Assembly: GCF_042697365.1 (NCBI RefSeq)
Contig: NZ_CP137604.1
From: Brucella pseudintermedia
GTDB taxonomy: Bacteria > Pseudomonadota > Alphaproteobacteria > Rhizobiales > Rhizobiaceae
DNA: 64,000 nt
Direction: 5' to 3' (one strand)
Every line of letters begins with the position of its first letter. The first letter of the stretch is position 1. The translations under genes were made by a program, and so were the position numbers. Positions 17,175 to 25,376 of this stretch are shown here, one piece after another. Below the pieces are notes generated by a model that worked only from the letters and a program-made list of their open reading frames with translations, was not told where the DNA came from and did no database searches.

Positions 17175-18179
17175 TTAAGCAATATCGAGAACGATCTTGC
17201 CGATATGTCTTCCCTCCTCCATTCGTTCATGCGCGCGCCAGGCATCTTTCAGCGAAAAGATCATGTCCATCACGGGAGCCACGCGGCGCTGCGCCAGAAG
17301 CGGCCAGACCTTTGTCTCCAGTTCCCGCGCAATGCCAGCCTTGAAATCGACGGGCCGCGGACGCAGCGTGGAGCCGGTATGGGTCAGACGCTTGGTCATC
17401 AACAGCGCGAAATTGGCTGTGGCTTTCGCACCATTGAGAAAAGCAATCTGCACGATGCGGCCATCTTCGGCAGCCGCCTTGTAATTGCGGTCAACATAAT
17501 CACCGCCGACCATATCGAGAATCACATCGACGCCCTTGCCTTTGGTCTCTTCCTTCACGACCTCTACAAAGTCCTCGTCGCGATAGTTGACGGCGCGATC
17601 TGCCCCGAGTTTCAGGCAGGCGTCGCATTTTTCCTTCGAGCCGGCAGTCGCGATGACGGTCGCGCCGAACGCCTTGGCCAGTTGGATGGCCGTCGTGCCG
17701 ATCCCCGACGAGCCGCCATGGATCAGCAACGTCTCCCCCTTCTTCAACGCTCCGCGCTCGAACACATTGTGCCAGACGGTGAAGAAAGTCTCCGGGATCG
17801 CAGCCGCTTCGATATAGCCATAGCCGGAAGGCAGCGGCAGGGCATTGGTTTCATCCACGACCGCATATTCGGCGTAACCGCCCCCAGCCAGCAATGCGAC
17901 TACCTGATCGCCGGCCTTGAAGCGCTTCACCCCGCTGCCGACGGCAACGATATCACCGGCAATCTCCAATCCCGGAATATCGGACGCACCGGGCGGCGGT
18001 GCATATTGTCCGAGCCGCTGCAAAACATCCGGGCGGTTGACGCCGGCGGCACGCACCCGCACCAGAATTTCACGCTCCTTGGGTTCGGGCACCGAGCGCT
18101 GAACAGGACGAAGCATATGCGGTCCGCCAGGTTGTGAGATCTCGATAGCAGTCATCTGGGAAGGCAGGTCAGCCACCAT
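17175..18179 (-). CDS. NAD(P)H-quinone oxidoreductase, zinc-free MDR family (PIG3-like)
   Basis: From ATG 18179 (GGAG 9 bases upstream) the protein has 334 residues. It shows the MDR fold: RVRAAGVNRPDVLQR near residue 45, PGLEIAGDIVAVG near 69, and the nucleotide motif GGSSGIGTTAIQLAKAFGA near 145. It lacks the catalytic zinc ligands, as in quinone oxidoreductases. The expected reaction is NADPH-dependent quinone reduction. The frame also has ATGs at 18194 and 18155. Both neighbours are transcribed separately. Confidence 0.85.
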   Translation of the reverse strand: MVADLPSQMTAIEISQPGGPHMLRPVQRSVPEPKEREILVRVRAAGVNRPDVLQRLGQYAPPPGASDIPGLEIAGDIVAVGSGVKRFKAGDQVVALLAGGGYAEYAVVDETNALPLPSGYGYIEAAAIPETFFTVWHNVFERGALKKGETLLIHGGSSGIGTTAIQLAKAFGATVIATAGSKEKCDACLKLGADRAVNYRDEDFVEVVKEETKGKGVDVILDMVGGDYVDRNYKAAAEDGRIVQIAFLNGAKATANFALLMTKRLTHTGSTLRPRPVDFKAGIARELETKVWPLLAQRRVAPVMDMIFSLKDAWRAHERMEEGRHIGKIVLDIA

Positions 18180-18371
18180 GTTCAAACACTCCATTCAGAT
18201 TTCGTACCCTAAGACGGTGGGCAGGCACCCCATTCGCATCGTCGCACAAATGCCGCATGACGGATGCAAGACATCGCGTTAGGGAAATCGTCATCGATTT
18301 TCCCAAATATATATGCGACGATTCAAGGTGTTAAATCTTTTCTGAGCCATCATTGACCACGGAGGACGGCT

Positions 18372-18563
18372 ATGAGCGGTTTCGATGAGGATGTGGCGAA
18401 GCCCCGCAACAGCGTGGCGCTGAGCGAGGAGGAACTGTCACTGCTTTCGGTCACCGAGATCGACCAGCGCATTGCCCTGCTGCAGTCCGAAATAGAGCGG
18501 CTAAAGGCAGAACGCCTCAAGAAAGGCGACAGCCGCGCGGCGGCGGAAGCATTGTTTCGATAG
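18372..18563 (+). CDS. DUF1192 family protein
   Basis: A 63-residue acidic protein with one C-terminal helix (LSVTEIDQRIALLQSEIERLKAE), matching the small DUF1192 family that is widespread in Rhizobiales. The ACGGAGGACGGCT sequence before the ATG provides a ribosome site. Function is unknown. The upstream 190 bases hold the promoter region shared with the divergent quinone oxidoreductase gene. Confidence 0.8.
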   Translation: MSGFDEDVAKPRNSVALSEEELSLLSVTEIDQRIALLQSEIERLKAERLKKGDSRAAAEALFR

Positions 18564-18653
18564 GGAGATTTCGTCAACGGAAATGGCTGGCGGAGCAAAA
18601 TCGTCGGAACCATTTCCAGACGAAATGTTTAGGAACAATAGTCACTGATCGCA

Positions 18654-19940
18654 ATGGCCGCTTTGCATCGACGGTCCAGCTTCAAATTGCGGGATAGAAT
18701 TTTGCGCATTTACATTCAGGTTCTGGCCCTCCTTTGCGGCACAGCCTTCCTTCTCATCGCTTCGGGACTTCACGGTCTTCTGCTGCCGCTGCGCGGCGGC
18801 GCGGAAGGATTTTCGGTCACATCGCTCGGCATGCTCGGCACCACCTGGGCAGGCGGTTTCGTTGCGGGCTGCCTGTTCGCGCCGCGCCTGGTGCGCCGCG
18901 TCGGTCATGTACGGGCATTCGGCTGCTTTGCCGCATCGGCTGCGATCATTGCGCTGCTTTCCGGCGTTTTTGTCGATGCAACGATCTGGGTGATCCTGCG
19001 CGCCTTTACCGGGTTTTCCATGGCCGGCGCCTTCATGGTCATCGAAAGCTGGCTGAACGAGCGCGCGACCAACGAATCGCGCGGCAAGATTTTCGGCATG
19101 TACATGATGGTCAACTATGGAGCCACCATGACCGGGCAGATGCTGGTGGCGGCAGGCGATGTGCGCTCCGATCATCTGTTCATGATAAGCGGCATCTTCT
19201 TCTGTCTGGCCCTTATCCCGACCGCGATTTCCACGGCTGTCAGCCCCAAGCCGCTGACAGAAGTGCAGCTCGATCTCAAGGCGCTCTATAATAATTCCCC
19301 CGCCGCCTTCGTGGGATGCATCCTGATCGGTATCGCTAATGGCGCATGGGGTACGCTCGGAGCCGTTTTCGGCGCGAAATCCGGCATTTCCACCACCGAA
19401 ATCGCCTTGATGGTGAGCGTTACCATCGCGGCCGGTGCCTTGATGCAGATTCCGATTGGACGCATTTCCGATCTGGTCGACCGGCGTTTCGTGCTGGCAA
19501 GCGTTGCGGCTTTGGCGGCCCTTGTTGGCCTCGTCGCCTTTCTCGTCGCGCCTTCCAGCGGCCCCGTCATTATCGTCATGACCGGCTGCTACGGCGCGCT
19601 CGCCTATGCGCTCTACCCGGTTGCGGTCGCCCATGCGAACGATCACGCGACATCGGAAAGCTTCGTCAAAGTATCAAGCGGACTTCTGCTCCTTTACGGC
19701 TTCGGCACGATGCTCGGACCGCTGCTGGCGGCGGCGGCGATGGATATTTTCTGGCCGTCCGGCCTCTTTGCCATCACCATGCTCTCGCATATTTCCATCA
19801 CCGGCTATGCGCTGTTCCGTTCCCGCAAGCGCGCATCGGTTCCCAAGGAGGACAAGGACCAGTTCAAGAGCATGCCGTCAGAACGCGGCGCGACGCCGGA
19901 AGCGCTGAACCTCGATCCCAGAGCGGAAGCGGAAAGCTGA
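18654..19940 (+). CDS. MFS transporter, YcaD-like
   Basis: The 428-residue frame has 12 predicted membrane helices, starting near residue 20 (VLALLCGTAFLLIASGLHGLLL). It has the MFS loop pattern APRLVRRVGHVRAF after helix 2 and GRISDLVDRR between helices 8 and 9. The helix-5 region RAFTGFSMAGAFMVIESWLNERATN is characteristic of the YcaD group, whose substrate is unknown. The C-terminal tail (after about 385) is hydrophilic. The start is uncertain: ATG 18654 fits, though slightly downstream starts are possible. Confidence 0.8.
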   Translation: MAALHRRSSFKLRDRILRIYIQVLALLCGTAFLLIASGLHGLLLPLRGGAEGFSVTSLGMLGTTWAGGFVAGCLFAPRLVRRVGHVRAFGCFAASAAIIALLSGVFVDATIWVILRAFTGFSMAGAFMVIESWLNERATNESRGKIFGMYMMVNYGATMTGQMLVAAGDVRSDHLFMISGIFFCLALIPTAISTAVSPKPLTEVQLDLKALYNNSPAAFVGCILIGIANGAWGTLGAVFGAKSGISTTEIALMVSVTIAAGALMQIPIGRISDLVDRRFVLASVAALAALVGLVAFLVAPSSGPVIIVMTGCYGALAYALYPVAVAHANDHATSESFVKVSSGLLLLYGFGTMLGPLLAAAAMDIFWPSGLFAITMLSHISITGYALFRSRKRASVPKEDKDQFKSMPSERGATPEALNLDPRAEAES

Positions 19941-20178
19941 TTTGCGTGTCCTGAGAGACGCAGGAGCAATCGATTTTATGGAATAAAACAATATGGTCGG
20001 CGGCTGTGCCACAGCCGCCAGGACTGCGTTTCGGCGTCTTCACCCTTGGCCTGCGGTCCCCGCCATCAATGGAGATTGCAGGGCCCCGACAACAACCGCG
20101 GCTCATCTGAGCCGTTCCGTTTCTGTGTCGATGGCTTGAGACGCCTTACCCAACCGCGATCAAGGCGCGGTTTCCCTG
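19941..20178. other. Structured intergenic region, possible small RNA
   Basis: No credible ORF is present. Two strong stems lie here: GGCGGCTGT-GCC-ACAGCCGCC at 19999-20019 and AACCGCG-ATCAAGG-CGCGGTT at 20152-20172. Between them are further GC-rich complementary stretches (GGTCCCCGCC and GGGCCCCGAC region). Neither stem has a good T-run, so these are not clear terminators. It might encode a small RNA or only terminate the two convergent genes. Confidence 0.35.
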
Positions 20179-20358
20179 TCAGTGGCGTGTTACCTGGGAT
20201 CTCAGTTTTTCGATCTGGTCCTTGAGCATGAGTTTCTTGCGCTTGAGAGATGCAACATGCAGGTCATCCATTGCCGGTGACGCCAGGGCTTCGGAAATTT
20301 CCTGCTCCAGAGCGCCATGCTTCTTTTCGAGCGTGGCAAGATGGGACTCGATAGCCAT
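20179..20358 (-). CDS. YdcH/DUF465 family small protein
   Basis: A 59-residue protein (60 if it starts at ATG 20361) made of two helices with a short turn: HLATLEKKHGALEQEISEAL, then DDLHVASLKRKKLMLKDQIEKLRS. This is the DUF465 helical hairpin pattern. Function is unknown. A GGAGATCTG ribosome site lies just upstream on the minus strand. A second DUF465 gene sits at 20709 on the opposite strand, so the pair is divergent around a 350-base gap. Confidence 0.85.
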   Translation of the reverse strand: MAIESHLATLEKKHGALEQEISEALASPAMDDLHVASLKRKKLMLKDQIEKLRSQVTRH

Positions 20359-20361
20359 CAT

Positions 20362-20708
20362 CAGATCTCCTTTGATTGATTTCCCTGATTTACGAGACAG
20401 CGTGGACCTCGTTTACCCCCGCCATCCCGCCATTCTACCTGCATGAGCGCCCGGCACATCTCCTGTATCTCCGGGCCAAACACGCAGTCCCGGCTGTCAA
20501 GGATGCGGTGTTGCTTGTCGCCTTCGACAGCCGCGTCCATGACAGAACCATGACAGTTTGGCACGAGTTTGATGCAAAGTCGATTTTGTCGTGGTAGCAT
20601 TTTCCTGACGCGAAAAATGTGATAAGGGCTTCGCCGGAAACGGGCTGACGCCGCACCTTTTATGGTTTGGCGCGGCCCGTAAAACTATTCAACAGAACGG
20701 GGCACCGC
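20362..20708. other. Intergenic region between two divergent DUF465 genes
   Basis: These 347 bases contain overlapping short frames on both strands (for example 20361-20600 minus, 79 codons, and 20376-20597 plus, 73 codons). None has a clear ribosome site or recognisable similarity, so I do not call a gene. It must hold the promoters of both flanking genes. Confidence 0.45.
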
Positions 20709-20912
20709 ATGTCCGATCAGGAACAGGCCGAAATCAGATTGGCCGTCGCACGTCTGAAACAGGAACACGCGGATTTCGATGCTGCCATAAACGCCATGAT
20801 AGCGGTTGGCTGCGACCAGTTGCGCGTCCAGCGCATGAAAAAGAAAAAGCTCGCAATCAAGGACAAGCTGCAGGAAATGGAAGATCGGGTGATCCCCGAC
20901 ATCATCGCCTGA
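20709..20912 (+). CDS. YdcH/DUF465 family small protein
   Basis: From ATG 20709, 67 residues form a helical hairpin: QEQAEIRLAVARLKQEHADF, then GCDQLRVQRMKKKKLAIKDK. The pattern is DUF465. It shares only the family shape with the protein at 20179-20358, so the two are old paralogs rather than a recent duplication. It precedes purE by 98 bases on the same strand and may be co-transcribed with it. Function is unknown. Confidence 0.85.
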   Translation: MSDQEQAEIRLAVARLKQEHADFDAAINAMIAVGCDQLRVQRMKKKKLAIKDKLQEMEDRVIPDIIA

Positions 20913-21010
20913 ATGTCCATAACGATCCATAATGAGAGCCGGGGTTCGCCCGGCTTTATCATTTCAGCATCATCACCAACCTACATGAAAGAAGCGGAGC
21001 AGGAAGATCA

Positions 21011-21505
21011 ATGAGCGTTACTGCCGATGTCGCCATCATCATGGGAAGCCAGTCCGACTGGGAAACCATGCGCCATGCAGCGGACACACTCGAAGCACTC
21101 GGCATTTCCTTCGATGCCCGGATTGTTTCCGCGCATCGCACCCCTGATCGCCTCGTTGCCTTTGCCAAGGGCGCCAAGGCAGAAGGTTTCAAGGTCGTCA
21201 TCGCGGGCGCTGGCGGCGCGGCCCATCTGCCGGGCATGGCCGCAGCCATGACGCCGCTTCCGGTCTTCGGCGTCCCGGTTCAGTCCAAGGCGCTTTCAGG
21301 TCAGGATTCGCTGCTCTCCATCGTCCAGATGCCAGCAGGCATTCCTGTCGGCACGCTGGCCATCGGTCGCGCCGGTGCGGTCAATGCCGCACTGCTCGCC
21401 GCAGCCGTCCTGGCGCTTTATGACGACGCACTTGCAGCCCGTCTCGATGACTGGCGCGCGGCGCAGACGGAAAGCGTGGCGGAACGCCCTTCGAACGAGG
21501 CCTGA
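21011..21505 (+). CDS. purE: N5-carboxyaminoimidazole ribonucleotide mutase
   Basis: The 164-residue PurE begins with the typical ADVAIIMGSQSDWETM (GSQSD near residue 12), followed by SAHRTPDR near 39 and AGAGGAAHLPGM near 68. It moves the carboxyl group of N5-CAIR to give CAIR in purine synthesis. An AGGAAG ribosome site lies 6 bases before the ATG. purK starts one base after the stop, so the two are translated as a pair, matching the two-step PurK/PurE route. Confidence 0.95.
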   Translation: MSVTADVAIIMGSQSDWETMRHAADTLEALGISFDARIVSAHRTPDRLVAFAKGAKAEGFKVVIAGAGGAAHLPGMAAAMTPLPVFGVPVQSKALSGQDSLLSIVQMPAGIPVGTLAIGRAGAVNAALLAAAVLALYDDALAARLDDWRAAQTESVAERPSNEA

Positions 21506-21506
21506 T

Positions 21507-22595
21507 ATGAACACTTCTGTACTGAAGCCCAGTGCAACCATCGGCATCATCGGCGGCGGGCAGCTCGGCAGGATGCTTGCCATGGCCGCAGCGCGTCTCG
21601 GCTTTCAAACCTTGATTCTGGAGCCGCAGGCCGATTGCCCCGCCGCGCAGGTCGCCAATCGCCAGATCGTAGCGGCCTATGACGATCCGGAAGCGCTTGC
21701 GGAACTTGCCGCAGCTTCCGATGTCATCACCTATGAATTTGAGAATGTCCCGGTCAGCGCCGCCGATAAGCTGGCCGAAACGGCTCTGGTTCTGCCACCG
21801 CCAGCCGCATTGGAAGTTTCGCAGGACCGATTTACAGAAAAGCAGTTCCTCAATGAAAGCGGCATCGAGACGGCTCCCTGGCGCCTCGTGGACGATGAAG
21901 AGACCCTGATTGCGGCTCTGGGAGCACTTGGGCAGCGCGGCATACTCAAGACGCGGCGCCTAGGCTATGATGGCAAGGGACAGGTCCGCCTGACATCGCT
22001 CGACGAGAGCGAAGCCCACAATGCGATTCTTGCCATCAATCGCGCCCCGGCAATTCTCGAAGGATTCGTCGATTTTGATCGCGAGGTCTCGGTGATCGCA
22101 GCACGTGATCGCAACGGCAACGTCGCAATCTTCGATATTGCCGAAAACGTCCACAAGGATGGAATCCTTGCCACCTCCACGGTACCGGCTGCGATTTCAG
22201 GGAATACAGCGGCAGCTGCTCGCGAAGCCGCTACAAAGCTTTTGAATGCGCTTGATTATGTCGGCGTGCTGGGGCTGGAATTCTTCGTCCTGAAGGATGG
22301 AACGCTGCTGGCAAATGAATTTGCCCCGCGCGTTCACAATTCCGGCCACTGGACCGAAGCGGCCTGCGCCATTTCGCAATTCGAGCAGCATATCCGCGCC
22401 ATTGCCGGATTGCCTCTCGGCAGCACCGAACGCCATTCCGATTGCGTGATGGAAAACCTGATCGGTGACGACATCGACAAGGTGCCCGCGATTCTCTCTG
22501 AAAAGGATGCGGTGCTGCACCTTTACGGTAAGAAGGAAGCACGTCCGGGCCGCAAAATGGGCCATGTGACCCGCATCCAGCCTCGCAAAAAATGA
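21507..22595 (+). CDS. purK: N5-carboxyaminoimidazole ribonucleotide synthase
   Basis: From ATG 21507 the protein has 362 residues. It is an ATP-grasp enzyme with an N-terminal GIIGGGQLGRMLA, then YEFENVP near residue 77, KTRRLGYDGKGQ in the ATP-grasp core and NEFAPRVHNSGHWT near 270. It makes N5-CAIR from AIR, bicarbonate and ATP and hands it to PurE, encoded just upstream. The open frame extends into purE, but that part is not family sequence. A hairpin follows the stop. Confidence 0.95.
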   Translation: MNTSVLKPSATIGIIGGGQLGRMLAMAAARLGFQTLILEPQADCPAAQVANRQIVAAYDDPEALAELAAASDVITYEFENVPVSAADKLAETALVLPPPAALEVSQDRFTEKQFLNESGIETAPWRLVDDEETLIAALGALGQRGILKTRRLGYDGKGQVRLTSLDESEAHNAILAINRAPAILEGFVDFDREVSVIAARDRNGNVAIFDIAENVHKDGILATSTVPAAISGNTAAAAREAATKLLNALDYVGVLGLEFFVLKDGTLLANEFAPRVHNSGHWTEAACAISQFEQHIRAIAGLPLGSTERHSDCVMENLIGDDIDKVPAILSEKDAVLHLYGKKEARPGRKMGHVTRIQPRKK

Positions 22596-22597
22596 TG

Positions 22598-22628
22598 TTC
22601 ATCGGGAATCCCGTCGATTCCCAATGAA
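22598..22628. other. Hairpin immediately after purK
   Basis: TTCATCGGGAATC and GATTCCCAATGAA pair with one mismatch around CCGTC. It starts 2 bases after the purK stop codon. There is no T-run, so it may stabilise the 3' end rather than terminate. Confidence 0.5.
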
Positions 22629-22685
22629 TCTTTTGCCGCCTGCCAAGAATTTCAGCTCCCAGGTCCTGAATCTGCCGCTCAGGAG

Positions 22686-22715
22686 TTGACATTTGCCTGA
22701 AACCTTGTGTATTTC
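22686..22715 (+). promoter_or_regulatory. Sigma-70-like promoter for rpmJ
   Basis: A perfect TTGACA at 22686-22691 is followed after 17-18 bases by GTATTT/TATTTC. It would start transcription near 22721, giving a leader of about 110 bases before rpmJ. Confidence 0.6.
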
Positions 22716-22755
22716 GACCAACCCTTCGGGCATCTAACAGTGCCTGTAACCAATT

Positions 22756-22777
22756 GGCGCCTCGGGCGCCTGTTTTT
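22756..22777 (+). terminator. Terminator-like hairpin inside the rpmJ leader
   Basis: GGCGCC-TCG-GGCGCC is followed directly by TGTTTTT. It lies between the proposed promoter and the rpmJ start, so it could be an attenuator or end a very short transcript of about 55 bases. Confidence 0.6.
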
Positions 22778-22829
22778 ATGAAGCCCCGCGGCATCCGCCG
22801 TCCACGGGCCAACAAGACCGGTGATTGAC

Positions 22830-22955
22830 ATGAAGATCAAGAACTCGCTTAAAGCGCTTAAGGCCCGTCATCGCGACTGCCAGCTGGTCCGCCGCAAGGG
22901 CCGCGTATACATCATCAATAAGACCGCCCCGCGCTACAAGGCTCGTCAGGGCTAA
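22830..22955 (+). CDS. rpmJ: 50S ribosomal protein L36, zinc-free (YkgO) type
   Basis: A 41-residue basic protein beginning MKIKNSLKALKARHRDC, which is L36. It has a single cysteine, so it lacks the CxxC zinc ribbon of the classical form. The central segment QLVRRKGRVYIINK is typical. It is part of the large ribosomal subunit. It is transcribed alone behind a strong promoter and a terminator-like leader hairpin, which suggests control of read-through. Confidence 0.93.
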   Translation: MKIKNSLKALKARHRDCQLVRRKGRVYIINKTAPRYKARQG

Positions 22956-22992
22956 TCTTATTTCTGATTTTGCATTTGACGTTTCGCTGCGC

Positions 22993-23670
22993 ATGATAAA
23001 ATCTATGCGCATGCGGAACGTTTTTGCATTTCTGGTTTCTTCTTCTTTGTTCGCATCGCCTGCTGCGATTGTTCCATCGGCTTATGCCGAAGTAGCACCC
23101 GGCAAAGTGCCACTCACAGCGCCGCTGACGCCAGTTCAAACCGGGCCCGATAGCGAGCAGAAACCGGCCCCGGATACCGCCCAGACATCTGAAGAGCGTC
23201 TCGACAAGCTCTTTGCCGATCTTCGCCGTACAACGGACGAAGCCAAGGCGCGGCGCATTGCTTCACAGATCAATACGCTGTGGTCGCAATCGGGCAGCGC
23301 AACCGTCGATCTCCTGATGCAATGGGCGAACGCGGCGATGCTGGAGCGGCGCTATCCGTCGGCCATCGACTTCCTGAACGAAGCAATCGCGCTCGACCCG
23401 GAATATGCGGAAGCATGGAACCGCCGTGCTACGGTCTATTTCCTGCAAAAAGACTATGCCCATGCCATGTACGACATCAATCGCACGCTGGAGCTGGAAC
23501 CCCGCCATTATGGCGCGCTGACCGGCATGGCAGCCATATTGCGCCTGCGCGGCCTCAAGGAACAGGCCTTGAAAGCCTATGAGCAAGCTCTGATCGTCTA
23601 TCCGATGATGCGCGACGCACAGAAGAACTTCAACGATCTGGCGGACGAGCTGACCGACACGCGCACTTAG
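22993..23670 (+). CDS. Secreted tetratricopeptide-repeat protein
   Basis: The 225-residue protein has a signal peptide (hydrophobic FAFLVSSSLFASPAAIV, cleavage near the AYAEV at about residue 34), a proline-rich linker, and three TPR-like helical pairs from about residue 115 to 210. An example is RYPSAIDFLNEAIALDPEYAEAWNRRA. It is probably periplasmic and mediates protein contacts. No enzyme domain is visible. It stands alone, followed by a good terminator. Starts at 22993 or 23008 both fit. Confidence 0.75.
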   Translation: MIKSMRMRNVFAFLVSSSLFASPAAIVPSAYAEVAPGKVPLTAPLTPVQTGPDSEQKPAPDTAQTSEERLDKLFADLRRTTDEAKARRIASQINTLWSQSGSATVDLLMQWANAAMLERRYPSAIDFLNEAIALDPEYAEAWNRRATVYFLQKDYAHAMYDINRTLELEPRHYGALTGMAAILRLRGLKEQALKAYEQALIVYPMMRDAQKNFNDLADELTDTRT

Positions 23671-23710
23671 AGCAGCCCTGCTTCCTCCAATTCATCTCAA
23701 TTCAAAGCAA

Positions 23711-23740
23711 AAAACGCGCTCCGAAGGGGCGCGTTTTTTT
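23711..23740 (+). terminator. Terminator after the TPR gene
   Basis: ACGCGC and GCGCGT form the core of the stem, followed by TTTTTTT. Confidence 0.85.
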
Positions 23741-23808
23741 GGATGCCGAGCACCGGAAGCGCAAAACACGCCATTTGCAGGCCGTCACGGCCGGAATATC
23801 GTCAGATA

Positions 23809-23939
23809 ATCCGATCTGAATAAATCAGATCGGATCAAGTCGTTTCTTCCGCATTATCCGACGCATCGAAGCGGGATCAGAAATCAGTCCAGTGGGCTGA
23901 TTTCCCGCGTAGGCGCTTCGCACTTTTGCTGGAAATGCT
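23809..23939 (-). repeat. Palindromic repeat, family A, long form, after pyk
   Basis: In pyk orientation the element begins AGCATTTCCAGCAAAAGTG immediately after the pyk TGA. It runs through an inner inverted pair (AAATCAG/CTGATTT) and a GCGTCGGATAATGC segment, and ends in an 11-bp hairpin (ATCCGATCTGA/TCAGATCGGAT at 23809-23835). Its central 85 bases are nearly the same as those of the copy after ispG. It resembles dispersed palindromic repeats known in Brucella. Confidence 0.8.
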
Positions 23940-25376
23940 TCAAATGCCTGATTTGCCGTCCGGACCAATATAGGCGATGCGCAGCATGTTGGTCGCGCCG
24001 GGCGTTCCGAATGGCACACCGGCGGTGATGATGACGCGGTCGCCTGCCTTGCCGAACTCCTCATGGAAAACGATTTCGCAGGCATGGTTGACCATGTCTT
24101 CCAGATCATGCGCGTCTGCGGTCACAACGCAATGCAGGCCCCAGACGAGGGACAGCTTGCGCGCCGTATCGACAACCGGCGACAGGGCGATAATCGGCGT
24201 GCGCGGACGCTCGCGGGCAGCGCGCAGGCCGGTCGTGCCGGACGCGGTATAAGTGACGATGGCAGAAAGCTTCAGCGTTTCCGCGATCTGGCGCGCAGCA
24301 AGCGAGATTGCGTCGGCGCCTGTCGGCTCCGGCGCCGCGCGCTGCGCATCGATGATGGTCGAATAAGTCGGTTCCTTTTCCACCTGTTCCGCGATGCGGT
24401 TCATGGTGGCAACGGCTTCGACCGGATACTGGCCGGAAGCGGATTCCGCCGAAAGCATGATCGCATCCGCACCTTCGAACACGGCGGTCGCAACGTCGGA
24501 CACTTCGGCGCGGGTCGGGACCGGAGCGGTGATCATCGATTCCAGCATCTGCGTGGCGACCACAACCGGCTTGCCGGCGCGGCGTGCCTTGCGGGTAATC
24601 TGCTTCTGGATGCCCGGAACGCTTTCAAGCGGCATTTCAACGCCGAGATCGCCGCGCGCAACCATCAATGCGTCGGAAAGCTCGATAATCTCATCGAGAC
24701 GCGTCACGGCCTGCGGCTTCTCGATCTTCGACATCAGTCCGACCTTGCCGCGCGAAACCTTGCGCACTTCGGCCAGATCTTCCGGACGCTGAATGAAGGA
24801 AAGCGCAACCCAGTCGATTTCTTCCTTCAGAACGGCATCGAGGTCCTTGCGGTCCTTTTCCGTCAGCGCGCCGACGCCGAGCGTCGTATCCGGGAGGCTG
24901 ACGCCCTTGCGGTCCGAAATGCGCGTCCCCGAAATCACCTTGCAGCGGATCGACTTGCCGTCGCTCGCCTCTGCCACGAGGTGCAGCTTGCCATCGTCAA
25001 TGAGCAGGCGATGACCCGGCTCGACAGCTTCGAGAATTTCCGGGTGCGGAAGATAGACGCGAGTGTCATCGCCGGGCGCTTCGTTGTTGTCGAGGGTGAA
25101 GGTCTGGCCGGGAACGAGATCGACCTTGCCGTCCTTGAACTTGCCGACACGCAGCTTCGGACCCTGAAGATCGGCCAGAATGCCGATCGGACGGCCCAGT
25201 TCCTTTTCCACATTGCGAATGCGCTTGACGAGGGTGCGCATCAGATCATGGTCGGCATGACTCATGTTGATGCGGAACACATCCGCGCCTGCCTCAAACA
25301 GCTTGCGGATGACGGCTTCCTCGCCTGACGCCGGACCTAGCGTGGCGAGAATCTTGACCTTGCGGTTGCGCTTCAT
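23940..25376 (-). CDS. pyk: Pyruvate kinase
   Basis: The 478-residue protein opens with RKVKILATLGPAS and has FRINMSHAD near residue 36, the catalytic region DWVALSFIQRPEDL near 188, KIEKP near 217 and the metal/PEP motif MVARGDLGVEMP near 239. It converts PEP and ADP to pyruvate and ATP. Its ATG overlaps the stop of the upstream DUF1036 gene by four bases, so translation is coupled. A repeat element begins right after its stop. Confidence 0.96.
   Translation of the reverse strand: MKRNRKVKILATLGPASGEEAVIRKLFEAGADVFRINMSHADHDLMRTLVKRIRNVEKELGRPIGILADLQGPKLRVGKFKDGKVDLVPGQTFTLDNNEAPGDDTRVYLPHPEILEAVEPGHRLLIDDGKLHLVAEASDGKSIRCKVISGTRISDRKGVSLPDTTLGVGALTEKDRKDLDAVLKEEIDWVALSFIQRPEDLAEVRKVSRGKVGLMSKIEKPQAVTRLDEIIELSDALMVARGDLGVEMPLESVPGIQKQITRKARRAGKPVVVATQMLESMITAPVPTRAEVSDVATAVFEGADAIMLSAESASGQYPVEAVATMNRIAEQVEKEPTYSTIIDAQRAAPEPTGADAISLAARQIAETLKLSAIVTYTASGTTGLRAARERPRTPIIALSPVVDTARKLSLVWGLHCVVTADAHDLEDMVNHACEIVFHEEFGKAGDRVIITAGVPFGTPGATNMLRIAYIGPDGKSGI

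Noticed and set aside
24063..25328. A 421-codon plus-strand frame opposite pyk
   Set aside because: Antisense shadow of pyruvate kinase, rich in Arg and Gly with no motif.
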